Positions 15,824-25,052 of a stretch of DNA of 41,848 nucleotides are shown one piece after another. The notes under the pieces were generated by a model. That model searched no databases. It worked only from the letters and a program-made list of their open reading frames with translations, and was not told where the DNA came from. Within the stretch, counting starts at the first letter, position 1; each line of letters begins with the position of its first letter. A program made the position numbers and the translations under genes. Source of the stretch: an uncultured Saprospiraceae bacterium (lineage in GTDB: Bacteria > Bacteroidota > Bacteroidia > Chitinophagales > Saprospiraceae); assembly GCA_938015415.1 (NCBI GenBank), contig CALLPK010000030.1:1-41848 (forward strand). Reading direction: 5' to 3'.

Positions 15824-15853
15824 CCCTTCCCTTCCCTTCCCTTCCCTTCCCTT
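15824..15853. repeat. (CCCTT)6 pentanucleotide microsatellite in the leader of a surface-protein gene
   Basis: Six perfect CCCTT units end 52 bp before the start codon at 15906. One more CCCTT occurs shortly before at 15809-15815. The tract lies in the promoter/leader of the T9SS-secreted protein gene. Confidence 0.95.
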
Positions 15854-15905
15854 AAATAAGTACTATACCAATACATTACTACGTAACCATAACATAAGAT
15901 TTACT

Positions 15906-18170
15906 ATGAGGACAAGCCTTAACTTTCTATCTACTCTTTTTATCTTTTTTTTATTTACTAATATTGCAACTGCGACTGTTTTTACTTCTGTTAAAAATGG
16001 TGAGCTTCATGATCCAGATGTCTGGGATGTTGGTGGCGGGATGATTCCTGGAGAAATGGATGATGTTGTCATAAAGCATGAGCTTGATCTAAATCTTAAT
16101 AGTAAAGTAACGCTCAAAAGTCTCTCAATATCTAATGCTGATAATGAATATTCAGGATTCGATATTTATGGAACAGATACCCTGGTTGTTTTGACCGACG
16201 TATTAGTAACTGCATTCAATTATAATAAACAGGTGTATCTTCGGACGGGGCAACAGGCGACGGTAATCTTTGAAGGAAATTGTCAATTCTTAAGAGTTGC
16301 AGAAAATACTTCTGATAGATATTTTAATTTTTCTTTAGAAGATGAATCAAAAACGTTTATCAAAGGGGATTTTAGATTTGATTACTTAGGTGCTGGTGCT
16401 GGTGAAAATAATAGGGAAATTAATTTAAACCAGAATTCCTTATTAGATGTAGCAGGGACTACCACGTTTATTAATAGTGGTGGCGAGGATTTTAATCTTG
16501 TGATGTATTACAAGGCTCAAGCTTTTTTTAGAGATAGTGTAATGCTTATCTTAAATGGTACGGGGCGTGAGGCGGCAATTACGTTGCACGATAGTACTAG
16601 TCTCCATATTCTTTCTAGTGTATCTCTATTTAATTCATCTACGGCTAGCAATGACTTTACAAAATTAAGAGTTCGGGAATCTGCTGGTAGTTTATATATC
16701 CAGGATAATGTTTACATGGAATCTTATGGCGCAAAAGTAAAATTGGAAGCCGAAGGGAGTGGAGGAGATATAACCGTAGGAGGAGATATTGTGATGGAAG
16801 CCTCCGCCCAGGACGAGGCTTCCATAAACATAATTGAGGGAGGAGAAGTTTATTTAGGAGGAGATATTATCCGCCAAAGCGACTTTGGTAAATTAACCAT
16901 GGAACACGATGGGGTACTAATATTTAATGGATCTACTCCCCAAACTATACCGGAAGGTAAATTGCCAAATTCAGGAACAGATTCCCTGTTTTTTAAAAAT
17001 GTTAGACTGGAAAATACCGCTCCTGAGGCATTTGTTTTATTAGAAGACCTGATTGTTAAAGACGTTTTGGTACTGACGAATAATAATTTAAAAACAGATT
17101 CAACCGCAATGGTAATCCTGGAGGATGGTGCAACCATCTCCGGTAGTAGTGACGCTTATATTGAAGGTCCGATCAAAGTAATGGGTGCTACCGGAGGCAA
17201 TAGTCTTACGCTGCCAGTTGGAACTAATAGTGCTTACGCACCCATCACGCTTTCCGCAATTAGCGATCCATCGTCTGAAGTGACCGTAGAGTATTTAAGC
17301 GAGCCACCTCCGTTTGGCGTAGAAACATTTGAAAATAGTCTTAACAGTGTAAGTGGAGATGGGCACTGGATCGTAGAAAAAAATGCGAATACAGGTGACC
17401 TGAATATTACCTTGACCTGGGAGGATTCTAATGAATCAGGGATCACAGAAGTAAATGATATGGCAGTAGCCGGTTGGGATGGCACAGAGTGGAGAGATTT
17501 TGGTCAGCAGTCTGCTGGAATCGTTGGTGCGGGTGGATTTGTAGAGAGTTCTTTGAGTGAGCCACCACCATTTGGCGTAGAGACCTTTGCCTTAGCTTCT
17601 ACCAGTTCCTTTAATTCGCTTCCAGTTGAGCTGAAAAAATTTAAGGCAACGCCTCGATCGGGCAGCATTGATCTGGAATGGCAAACGGAGTCTGAAGTAA
17701 ACGTAAGCCACTTCCTCGTAGAACATTCGATTGATGGAAGGAACTATGAGACGATTGAATACGTCAAGAGTGAAGGAGGAATCGCTACGCCTGCGCAATA
17801 TGCGATAAATAATGTCTCCGCCTTCTTTGGTTGGAATTATTACAGACTTAGAATGGTGGACCAAGACGGCTCTTACGAATATTCATCGATAGAAGCAGTT
17901 AAGTTAGAAGAGAATACGTCGATCATCGTATATCCAAATCCAGTTAAAGATGTTTTATATATTCAGGATACAGAAAGCTTTGAGGAGGAAGTAAGAGTCG
18001 AAATATTCGATCGAAACTCCAGTAAATTGTTTGAAAATATAATTTATCTCAACAATGGGCCGGTTCAACTAGCGATAGAAGATATTCAGTCTCTGCCTTC
18101 CGGATATTATATTGTAAAAATAACCGGAAAATCAGGTTGTCAGTTTGTAAACTTTGTAAAAGCAGAATAA
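15906..18170 (+). CDS. T9SS-exported surface protein with type A sorting domain
   Basis: Large secreted protein of unknown ligand. The ATG at 15906 starts a signal peptide (MRTSLNFLSTLFIFFLFTNI). The first 550 or so residues are beta-rich with many GD/GN turns (GDVWDVGG..., GGDITVGGDIVMEAS), like the beta-helix stalks of Bacteroidota adhesins. A Fn3-like module LPVELKKFKATPRSGSIDLE follows. The last 80 residues form a T9SS type A sorting domain (VYPNPVKDVLYI...GYYIVKITGKSG). The undecapeptide SEPPPFGVETF occurs twice (17298-17330 and 17556-17588) with different codons. A (CCCTT)6 tract lies upstream. The divergent neighbour is the TPR kinase; a strong terminator follows the stop. Confidence 0.88.
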   Translation: MRTSLNFLSTLFIFFLFTNIATATVFTSVKNGELHDPDVWDVGGGMIPGEMDDVVIKHELDLNLNSKVTLKSLSISNADNEYSGFDIYGTDTLVVLTDVLVTAFNYNKQVYLRTGQQATVIFEGNCQFLRVAENTSDRYFNFSLEDESKTFIKGDFRFDYLGAGAGENNREINLNQNSLLDVAGTTTFINSGGEDFNLVMYYKAQAFFRDSVMLILNGTGREAAITLHDSTSLHILSSVSLFNSSTASNDFTKLRVRESAGSLYIQDNVYMESYGAKVKLEAEGSGGDITVGGDIVMEASAQDEASINIIEGGEVYLGGDIIRQSDFGKLTMEHDGVLIFNGSTPQTIPEGKLPNSGTDSLFFKNVRLENTAPEAFVLLEDLIVKDVLVLTNNNLKTDSTAMVILEDGATISGSSDAYIEGPIKVMGATGGNSLTLPVGTNSAYAPITLSAISDPSSEVTVEYLSEPPPFGVETFENSLNSVSGDGHWIVEKNANTGDLNITLTWEDSNESGITEVNDMAVAGWDGTEWRDFGQQSAGIVGAGGFVESSLSEPPPFGVETFALASTSSFNSLPVELKKFKATPRSGSIDLEWQTESEVNVSHFLVEHSIDGRNYETIEYVKSEGGIATPAQYAINNVSAFFGWNYYRLRMVDQDGSYEYSSIEAVKLEENTSIIVYPNPVKDVLYIQDTESFEEEVRVEIFDRNSSKLFENIIYLNNGPVQLAIEDIQSLPSGYYIVKITGKSGCQFVNFVKAE

Positions 18171-18191
18171 AAATTTCCTAAGCTAGAAGGT

Positions 18192-18231
18192 AAATACCTG
18201 AACGAATTGTCGACAATTTGTTCAGGTATTT
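18192..18231. terminator. Bidirectional terminator between convergent genes
   Basis: AAATACCTGAAC (18192-18203) pairs with GTTCAGGTATTT (18220-18231). The inner palindrome AATTGTCGACAATT extends the stem. T/A-rich tracts lie on both sides. It sits between the T9SS protein stop (18170) and the LytTR regulator stop (18236) and can serve both. Confidence 0.85.
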
Positions 18232-18235
18232 TTAT

Positions 18236-18997
18236 TTATTGTCCTGCCCATTTTTTAAAAGTGCGCACCCGCTCGCGGCTGACAATGGCGTCTAATTTAC
18301 TCTTTGGGTTTAAGTTTAGCTTCAAACGATTATTAAAAAAGGAAAAAATCTTCTGAACTGATTGGATATGCACAATCTGTTTACGGTTTATTCTGAAAAA
18401 CTGATCAGGAGAGAGTTCTTTTTCGATTTGGTCGAGTGGTGAGTCGAGTAGGTGCCGTTTGTTTTGGCGGTCTACTAGGAAGGTTAGACTGTCTTCAGAA
18501 TAGAGATAGGCGATATTCTCGGTGGGTACGTAGATAAAATCCTTTCCTTGTTTGATCAGGAAGCGTTGACGAAAGTTGTTTTTGGGAGAAAGTTGAGATA
18601 GTGCTTTCTGCAAACTATCCGTGTCGAAACCATTTTTTTTAGTATAAATATCTTGATATTTATCTAGTGCATTTTGCAGTTCGTCCGCATCCACTGGCTT
18701 TAGGAGGTAGTCAATACTGTTGACTTTGAAAGCTTGTAGCGTGTATTTATCAAAGGCAGTGATAAAGACAGTAGGAGCGCTCACGTTTACTTTTTTAAAA
18801 ATAGAAAAACTGAGTCCGTCTGCTAGTTGAATATCCATAAAAATTAAATCTGGGGCTGGATTGTTTTGGAGCCAGTGGACTGCGTCTTCCACGCTGTCTA
18901 TTTTTGCCAGGATTTCTGACGTGGGGGCGACCTCGTTTAGCAGTCCTACGAGATATTCCTGAGCATGATATTCGTCTTCGATGAGTAAGATTTTCAT
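18236..18997 (-). CDS. LytTR-family response regulator
   Basis: Two-component regulator. The receiver domain (about residues 1-120) has the acidic pair ED at 7-8, phosphoacceptor D55 in LIFMDIQ, Thr in FITAFD and Lys in LLKPVD. The LytTR DNA-binding domain (about 150-253) has the usual core: FIKQGKDFIYV-like opening, YLYSEDSLTFL, LDQIEKEL, FRINRKQIVHI. It lies 17 bp downstream of the histidine kinase gene in the same operon. Its likely targets include the TonB receptor operon itself (inference). The stop falls 5 bp from the shared terminator. Confidence 0.93.
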   Translation of the reverse strand: MKILLIEDEYHAQEYLVGLLNEVAPTSEILAKIDSVEDAVHWLQNNPAPDLIFMDIQLADGLSFSIFKKVNVSAPTVFITAFDKYTLQAFKVNSIDYLLKPVDADELQNALDKYQDIYTKKNGFDTDSLQKALSQLSPKNNFRQRFLIKQGKDFIYVPTENIAYLYSEDSLTFLVDRQNKRHLLDSPLDQIEKELSPDQFFRINRKQIVHIQSVQKIFSFFNNRLKLNLNPKSKLDAIVSRERVRTFKKWAGQ

Positions 18998-19014
18998 AAT
19001 TAAACTTTGGTAGA

Positions 19015-20079
19015 TTAATCGGTTGACAGTAAAGGAATGGCTACGGAGAAGTGGGTATTGGTTTCTCTAACACTAATGGATTGTTGGGTGAAAAAACGAT
19101 ATCTGGTTTCGATGTTTTTTAAGCCAAATTTAGTAGAGTCCATTATCTGTTCTTTTAGTTGTAAATTATTTCTAACCACTAAATTATCCCGCTCCAAAAA
19201 CACTTCGATTAACAATGGTTTTTTTTGTGATACCGCATTGTGCTTAATTGCATTTTCAAATAAAATCTGCAGACTCAACGGAATTATTTTATGATTTGAA
19301 TATGCTTCTGGAATATTTATTTCAACTTCCAAACTGCCACGGAATCGTTCTTTTTGCAAAAAGACGTACGCTTCAATAAAGTTCAGTTCTTTTTGCAAAG
19401 GAATAATCTGCTCTTCCCGGTTTTCTAAAACATACCGATAAACCTTTGATAATTTCCCTAAAAAATTAACAGCTAATTTTTGATCTTCCACCACAATATT
19501 CATGAGCGTATTCATACTGTTAAATAAAAAATGAGGATTAACCTGACTACGTAATCCTTCCAATTCTGATCTGATCTGTGCCTGTTTGGCTTGTTCTCGT
19601 TCTTCGATGGTTTCCTTGAGCTTGGTATAAAAATAGATTGCTTCGTAAACCGCTACCATGAAGAAACACGCAAAGTAAACAGGTAATAACTTTTTTATAG
19701 AAAAAGCATGGATACTCACTCGTTCGTAACCAATAAAATTTGCTATTATTTCTAAAAATAAATTTAATACGGCACCTATGCAGGGTCCGACAAATAGGAC
19801 AAACAGTGCCACCAGCATCATTCGTGTCATGGTTTGTGAAAGATCTTCATATATTTTTCTCAGCCATTGCATAACACTTCTGGTAAGAAGCCAGTAAAGA
19901 GTCGTAAAAGGAAGACCACCAAAAAACCTTCGCATAAAAGGGAGATTGCTGTATTCGGGTTTTTGAAAAAATAAAATAATAATAAAAACGGTGAGTATCG
20001 GAATCCCCAACAGTACAAACCAGGTATCATTGAACCCAATGTATTGCCATTTATTTGTACTGTTTTTTGCTGTAAGCAT
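19015..20079 (-). CDS. LytS-type sensor histidine kinase (His_kinase family)
   Basis: Partner kinase of the LytTR regulator. Four hydrophobic segments lie in the first 160 residues (for example WFVLLGIPILTVFIIILFF, MTRMMLVALFVLFVGPCIGA). A coiled coil (EEREQAKQAQIRSELEGL) leads to the His_kinase domain, with phosphoacceptor His in SQVNPHFLFNSMN and the ATP-binding N box in LQILFENAIKHN. The third ATP-lid G box is short, as usual in this family. Length 354 aa is typical. It is 19 bp downstream of the TonB receptor, in one operon with receptor and regulator; the sensed signal is probably linked to receptor uptake. Confidence 0.92.
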   Translation of the reverse strand: MLTAKNSTNKWQYIGFNDTWFVLLGIPILTVFIIILFFQKPEYSNLPFMRRFFGGLPFTTLYWLLTRSVMQWLRKIYEDLSQTMTRMMLVALFVLFVGPCIGAVLNLFLEIIANFIGYERVSIHAFSIKKLLPVYFACFFMVAVYEAIYFYTKLKETIEEREQAKQAQIRSELEGLRSQVNPHFLFNSMNTLMNIVVEDQKLAVNFLGKLSKVYRYVLENREEQIIPLQKELNFIEAYVFLQKERFRGSLEVEINIPEAYSNHKIIPLSLQILFENAIKHNAVSQKKPLLIEVFLERDNLVVRNNLQLKEQIMDSTKFGLKNIETRYRFFTQQSISVRETNTHFSVAIPLLSTD

Positions 20080-20098
20080 TTTTTAAGCAATTTGTTTT

Positions 20099-22501
20099 TT
20101 AGAATTGTATCCTATACATAAAGTCAGGAAAAAAGCCCAGCTGATAGGCTTCGTTGATCATGTTGGTTTGTCGGTTATACCGTCGGGCAAAAATATTATC
20201 CCGATTGGTTACATTTTGAATATCCATAAAAAACTGATGAGAGATCTGGCGTTTTTTACTATTCATTTTAAAACCAAATTTTACATCAAATCTAAAATAA
20301 CTATCGAAGCGTTCAGAATAAGCCAATTCGTCTATTTCTTGAGGAGTCTGACTAATGATGGAAGCTTCTAAATCTAATGGTGTGTAATACCGCCCTCCCG
20401 CAGTGGTAATTTTGGTATCAAAGGTAAAGGTAAAACGGCTATCTGGTTTAAATTTGAATTCCTTTCCAGCTAAGATATTAAAAACATATCCATTATTAAA
20501 AGCGGTATTCCGTTCGATACCATCACTACCTTTATATTTTGAATCAAAAATACTAGTTGTCAACAACCCATAGAATCCACGGCTGAAAAATTTCTCTACC
20601 GTAAGTTCTACTCCAACGTTACTTCCTGTTCCCGCATTTTCTAAATTAAAAGCATCTTCTGGAAAACCAAAATCAGCCCCAATATTTAACATAGAAAAGG
20701 AGGAAGGACTTCTTTCTACGGGAACTCGATCAATCAACTGGTAATAGGTTTCTATTTTAGCACGCCAGTTTTTGGCAAATTTTAAATCATAACCAACCAC
20801 AAAATGATGGCTACGGGTAAACCCTAACGATTTATTATTGGCTTCGAAAACGCCCGGTTGCACTTCTTCTACCAATAGCTGAATGGGAATGGGTTGGGTT
20901 TGGTGATGTAATCCATAGCCTAAGTTGAACGTCTGTTTTTTATCTAAATGATAGTTGACGGCCAGTCTGGGCTCTGCCACCATATCTTTATTTAGACTAT
21001 AATATTGCGTATGTAATCCAATATTAAATGTCCAGTCTTGGACCGGTTTAAATTGACTCTGAGAATAAACTTCTAATAGGGTAGCATTACCATCAAAATT
21101 AAAAATATTGGTTAGATCAGGAAATCCATCGCCATCCCGATCGGCCCGGTTGTCGCTTCCACTAGCATTGATATCATTGCGTCGGTGGGCCAACGTAAAA
21201 CCAGTACGTGTAGTCCATCTTGCGCTAAATTTTTTATTTAAAAAACTAGAAAAAGAAATACTGTTTTCTCGGTTGTCCGTTTCAAACCATTTAATTCTTT
21301 GTTCAGTATTTTCGTTTAAATTAAAAAATCGAAACTGATCGAAGACGTTACCGGCAGTTGAAAAAGACAGTACAGACTGTAAATAAGTGTTATCATTAAT
21401 GATCAAATTGTTTTTTAATCCGACTACGCCAAATATAGAAGTAGCGTATGAATCTTCGTCCGAAGCGGCAAATAAATCGGTTTCATCTATCTCATCGTGT
21501 AAGAACTCAATATCGCTATAACCACCGATTCCAAATAAAGTAAATCTTCCTAAATTTGATTTTCCAAAATCAAATTTAAAACTGAGATCCTGGTAATTGG
21601 GGACCGCATTGGTTCCAATATCCATTCCGATCGCCGTTGCTAAACCCGTAAAAGCGTAACGGGCAGATATGAGATAAGTACTATTTTTATCTTTGTTGAG
21701 TGGCCCCTCTGCCATCGCCTCGATTCCAGAGATGGCACCCATCTGAAACATGAATTCGTGCTCATCTCGGTTCCCGCTTCGAAAGCCTAAATCAAAAACA
21801 CCAGCAAGCGCATTTCCATATTCGGACGGAAAAGCAGAAGTAAGAAAGTCAGAATTTTTAAGTAAGTTAGGATTCAATGCGCTGACTGGACCGCCGGTGG
21901 TTCCAAGGGTAGAAAAGTGGTTTGGATTAGGAATTGGAATCCCTTCGAGTCGCCATAAAACGCCCGTCGGTGAATTTCCACGAATTACGATATCATTACG
22001 GCTGTCGTTCGAAGTAGCCACGCCCGCGAAGTTAGCTGCGAGCCTCGCTACATCGCTTCGTCCACCCGAATATCGGGTTACTTCTTCCACGCCAAAGGTC
22101 CGGGCACTCAAGGTGGCTAACTTATTTTGCGCCTGATCTTTTTCAGCATCGGCAGTAACCACCACCTCAGATAGTTTCTCAACGGACTCTTCTAACCCGA
22201 CGTTTATAATCAACTCCTTACCAGCGTTTACTTCCATGTCGGGCAAAACAATCGGGTAGTAGCCTAAGTAGCTTACCCGAAAAGTATGGCGTCCCACCGG
22301 AATGTTTTCTAGTCGGAAGTATCCATCTATATCGGTGGTCGTTCCCTTACTATTGGTTATTGAAATTAACTCAACGGTTGCTCCAATTAGTGGTGTATTG
22401 GAAGTGTTGTCAACAATGGTTCCTTTGACGTTTTGGGTAAGTTGTGCAAAGCTAAAATTGAAGGAGAACATCAGGATCAGGGGTAATAGTAAATTTTTCA
22501 T
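20099..22501 (-). CDS. TonB-dependent outer-membrane receptor with CarboxypepD_reg domain
   Basis: Outer-membrane active transporter. A signal peptide (MKNLLLPLILMFSFNFSFAQ) is followed by a carboxypeptidase-regulatory-like domain (about residues 22-110, NVKGTIVDNTSNTPLIGATV). The plug domain follows, with VVVTAD as the region before it and NDIVIRGNSPTGVLWRLEGI as the plug motif. The beta-barrel reaches the aromatic C-terminal residue (FFPDFMYRIQF). Length 800 aa is normal. There is no SusD-like gene nearby, so the substrate is unlikely to be a classic glycan handled by a SusCD pair. It is first in an operon with the LytS kinase and LytTR regulator. I do not see a -7 element I can trust upstream. 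Confidence 0.9.
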   Translation of the reverse strand: MKNLLLPLILMFSFNFSFAQLTQNVKGTIVDNTSNTPLIGATVELISITNSKGTTTDIDGYFRLENIPVGRHTFRVSYLGYYPIVLPDMEVNAGKELIINVGLEESVEKLSEVVVTADAEKDQAQNKLATLSARTFGVEEVTRYSGGRSDVARLAANFAGVATSNDSRNDIVIRGNSPTGVLWRLEGIPIPNPNHFSTLGTTGGPVSALNPNLLKNSDFLTSAFPSEYGNALAGVFDLGFRSGNRDEHEFMFQMGAISGIEAMAEGPLNKDKNSTYLISARYAFTGLATAIGMDIGTNAVPNYQDLSFKFDFGKSNLGRFTLFGIGGYSDIEFLHDEIDETDLFAASDEDSYATSIFGVVGLKNNLIINDNTYLQSVLSFSTAGNVFDQFRFFNLNENTEQRIKWFETDNRENSISFSSFLNKKFSARWTTRTGFTLAHRRNDINASGSDNRADRDGDGFPDLTNIFNFDGNATLLEVYSQSQFKPVQDWTFNIGLHTQYYSLNKDMVAEPRLAVNYHLDKKQTFNLGYGLHHQTQPIPIQLLVEEVQPGVFEANNKSLGFTRSHHFVVGYDLKFAKNWRAKIETYYQLIDRVPVERSPSSFSMLNIGADFGFPEDAFNLENAGTGSNVGVELTVEKFFSRGFYGLLTTSIFDSKYKGSDGIERNTAFNNGYVFNILAGKEFKFKPDSRFTFTFDTKITTAGGRYYTPLDLEASIISQTPQEIDELAYSERFDSYFRFDVKFGFKMNSKKRQISHQFFMDIQNVTNRDNIFARRYNRQTNMINEAYQLGFFPDFMYRIQF

Positions 22502-22902
22502 TTCTTTAGATTTTTATGATTAATCCAAAGATGTCAAATTAAGGACATTCGTGAAAGGGAATAATTGCTGAATTGTCGCAAATGAGGGTTGAACTGTAGA
22601 AAGCGTTTATTCGGGTTAGTAACCGCTAGAGCAAGATAAATCTTGATCACTTAAATTGTAGTGCCGGATCATAATTTCTTGTTCAGACGGGAGGTCAATC
22701 CATCTTTTTTTGGTGCCGGGTCAAAAGCGTTCGAGACGAACCTGAAAATTGGTATCGTATTGACAAACAAGTACTTAGCCTCGTTTTCTATGAACATTCC
22801 TAAACAAATTCATATTAATTAACCCGAAATTTTTTTAAAATTATTTTAGTAATTTCTCATTGAAATAAAAAAATAGTTTCTTACAACTTAACAACCTTGA
22901 AA
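22502..22902. other. Divergent intergenic region with no recognised gene
   Basis: About 400 bp between the TonB receptor operon and the aminotransferase. It must contain both promoters, but I find no clear TAnnTTTG element, repeat, RNA or reading frame longer than about a dozen codons. The last 100 bp are very AT-rich. Confidence 0.5.
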
Positions 22903-24075
22903 ATGAACCACCAAAAAATACACGCCGACCTCGTAGATTACGGAGATAAACTTTTTCTGAACAGCGCCGGCGCTTCCCTCATGCCCCGATCCGTCACAAA
23001 AAAAATAACGGAATATCTCCACCGCGAAGAACGTTTGGGAGGTTATACTGTCGCTGAGCAACAAGCCGAAGAGCTTACCCAGTTTTATGAGCAGGCTGCA
23101 CACCTCATTGGATGTAAAAGCCATAATATTGCTTTTGCACATAGTGCCAGCGCTGCATTCATGCAAGCCCTCTCGTCGATTCCACTTTATGCCAAAGATG
23201 TGATCATTACCTCCGAAGTGGATTATACTTCCAATTTTCTACAATTTTTATCGCTCTATAAAAAACGGGGCGTTATTACTAAAATAGTCAGAAGTCTGCC
23301 AAATGGAGATTTGGACATGGATCATTTTCGTCAACTGATAGATCAGAATCCAGTAAAATTAGTAGCGGTTACCCACATTCCCACCAACTCTGGAATGGTG
23401 CAGGACGTTGCGACCATTGGCGAAATCTGTGCTGCCGAAAAGCTGATATTTTTATTAGACTCCTGTCAGTCAATCGGACAAATGGACGTGAATCTTAAAA
23501 ATATTAAATGCGATTTTTTAACCGCTACTGGTCGAAAATTTTTACGAGGGCCACGGGGTACGGGTTTTCTTTACGTATCGGATCGGATTCTGAATAAGGG
23601 TTATGCGCCGTTGTTACTGGACGGCGGAAATGCTACCTGGACGGGCAATGATACTTACGAATTGATAGATACTGCGGAACGCTTCGGAAACTGGGAAAAA
23701 CCTTACGCGATGCTGACGGGACTGACCGAAGCCATAAGATATCTGAATGAAATTGGGATCCAGCAGGTTGAAAACCAAAATAAAAAAATCATGCAGCGGT
23801 TGCGCAATAATTTGTCAGCTATTTTGTCCGTGACTTGTTATGATCTGGGAACGCAGACTTCTAATATTCTTACTTTTAGAAAAAATGGAAAAACCCAGGA
23901 AGAAATTAGAAAAAGCTTTTCTAAATACCAAGTCTATTATGGGATCAGTCAAAAAAATCAGGGACAGATTGATTTTAATAAAAAAGGCGTAGATTGGGTG
24001 GTTCGGCTGTCTCCACATTATTTTAATACCGAAGAAGAGATGGATCGAATAGCAGAAATTATCGAAGAAATATAA
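22903..24075 (+). CDS. Class V aminotransferase / cysteine-desulfurase-like PLP enzyme
   Basis: Fold-type I pyridoxal-phosphate enzyme of aminotransferase class V (IscS/CsdA/isopenicillin N epimerase-like). LFLNSAGASLMP at the N-terminus is the family opening. FAHSASAAFMQAL is the phosphate-binding region, FLLDSCQSIGQMDV gives the Asp that holds the PLP ring nitrogen, and FLTATGRKFLRGPRGTGFLYV contains the Schiff-base lysine. No active-site cysteine loop typical of a house-keeping desulfurase is obvious, so the exact reaction (desulfurase, epimerase, aminotransferase) is open. The ATG at 22903 is used rather than the TTG two codons upstream. An ECF sigma operon follows. Confidence 0.87.
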   Translation: MNHQKIHADLVDYGDKLFLNSAGASLMPRSVTKKITEYLHREERLGGYTVAEQQAEELTQFYEQAAHLIGCKSHNIAFAHSASAAFMQALSSIPLYAKDVIITSEVDYTSNFLQFLSLYKKRGVITKIVRSLPNGDLDMDHFRQLIDQNPVKLVAVTHIPTNSGMVQDVATIGEICAAEKLIFLLDSCQSIGQMDVNLKNIKCDFLTATGRKFLRGPRGTGFLYVSDRILNKGYAPLLLDGGNATWTGNDTYELIDTAERFGNWEKPYAMLTGLTEAIRYLNEIGIQQVENQNKKIMQRLRNNLSAILSVTCYDLGTQTSNILTFRKNGKTQEEIRKSFSKYQVYYGISQKNQGQIDFNKKGVDWVVRLSPHYFNTEEEMDRIAEIIEEI

Positions 24076-24103
24076 CCTTATACCATTGAAAATATTTACG
24101 CTT

Positions 24104-24111
24104 TACTTTTG
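24104..24111 (+). promoter_or_regulatory. Candidate -7 element for the metal-linked ECF operon
   Basis: TACTTTTG fits TAnnTTTG. A TTG lies 15 bp upstream at 24086-24088 (a little close for a -33). Transcription would start near 24118, leaving room for the non-ATG starts discussed for the sigma gene. Confidence 0.45.
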
Positions 24112-24174
24112 CTGTAAAACAGTTTTAACAATTTAACAAACAATATTCAACAGCCTGACAACATACTAGAATTA

Positions 24175-24729
24175 TTGACCGCGATTACAGACGGTGATAC
24201 CGTTGCTTTCCGGCAACTTTACGACTTGTGCGCGCCACAAGTATACAGTTTAGCATTGAGCTATGCGCAGGAAGAACAAGCTGCCGAAGAGATTACCCAA
24301 GATGTGTTTACGAATATTTATAAAAAAGCTGGCACCTTTAATGGTCAATCTGCCGTACGTACCTGGATTTACCGGATTACTGTCAATACTTCTTTAAATT
24401 ATATTAAAAAGAAAAAGCGAAACAACTGGTTAGGATTGGATTTTGTTAAGAAAGAAGCAACTGATTTTGTTCATCCAGGAGCAATTTTGGAAAACAAGGA
24501 AAATGCCATTTTGCTTTATCGCGTTATTGAAACCTTACCCAGTCAACAAAAAACGGCCTTTATTTTGAGTTTTATTGAAGAATTACCACGGCAGGAAGTT
24601 GCGGATATTATGGAAATTTCTCTGAAAGCGGTCGAATCTTTATTACAACGAGCCAAAAAGAAATTAAGAGAAGAACTACGTCCGCATTATCCGCACCGAA
24701 GGAAAATAAAAAAATATTTGTCTAAATAA
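24175..24729 (+). CDS. ECF-type sigma factor, non-ATG start
   Basis: Extracytoplasmic-function sigma factor. Region 2 has EEQAAEEITQDVFTNIYKKAGTF and VRTWIYRITVNTSLNYIKKKKR. Region 4 has LPSQQKTAFILSFIEELPRQEVADIMEIS and VESLLQRAKKKLREEL. The reading frame is open back to a TAA at 24115 and contains no ATG before region 1.1. Usable starts are TTG at 24175, ATA at 24163 or ATT at 24145; I give TTG as the conventional choice. It is followed after 20 bp by a small membrane protein, a CpxP/CnrX-like sensor and a metal-binding lipoprotein, which suggests a metal- or envelope-stress regulon. Confidence 0.88.
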   Translation: MTAITDGDTVAFRQLYDLCAPQVYSLALSYAQEEQAAEEITQDVFTNIYKKAGTFNGQSAVRTWIYRITVNTSLNYIKKKKRNNWLGLDFVKKEATDFVHPGAILENKENAILLYRVIETLPSQQKTAFILSFIEELPRQEVADIMEISLKAVESLLQRAKKKLREELRPHYPHRRKIKKYLSK

Positions 24730-24749
24730 TACCAGAAAAAAACCAGATT

Positions 24750-25052
24750 ATGAAAGATATAAATTCAGAAAGATGGACGGAAAACGTCCTTAGTAGTATG
24801 CAGAGGAATAAAAAGGTCTCCCCGTCAAGAGATTTATTCAATGATATTCAGCGTAGGATTGATCAGACCGAAATTCGGGTGCTGCCATTTTCTCAAAGCC
24901 TAGCAGGAGTAGCTGCTGCAGTCCTTTTACTGGCTTTTAATTTTTTTGCAGTGAATCCATACAGTGTTTTTGAAAATAATCCGAGGGCTATTGTTTCCGA
25001 TGAAACCGCTAGTGCTCCAGAATTAATCTCAGATTTTAAAATCTACGAATAA
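24750..25052 (+). CDS. Small single-pass membrane protein, putative anti-sigma factor
   Basis: 100-aa protein with a charged N-terminal cytosolic part (about residues 1-48, including RDLFNDIQRRIDQTE), one membrane segment (SLAGVAAAVLLLAFNFFAV, about 51-69) and a short acidic outer tail. Size, topology and position directly after an ECF sigma gene fit a CnrY-like anti-sigma factor. It has no HxxxCxxC zinc motif. The stop shares its last base with the next start (TAATG), so translation is coupled to the sensor gene. No named family is recognised. Confidence 0.68.
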   Translation: MKDINSERWTENVLSSMQRNKKVSPSRDLFNDIQRRIDQTEIRVLPFSQSLAGVAAAVLLLAFNFFAVNPYSVFENNPRAIVSDETASAPELISDFKIYE

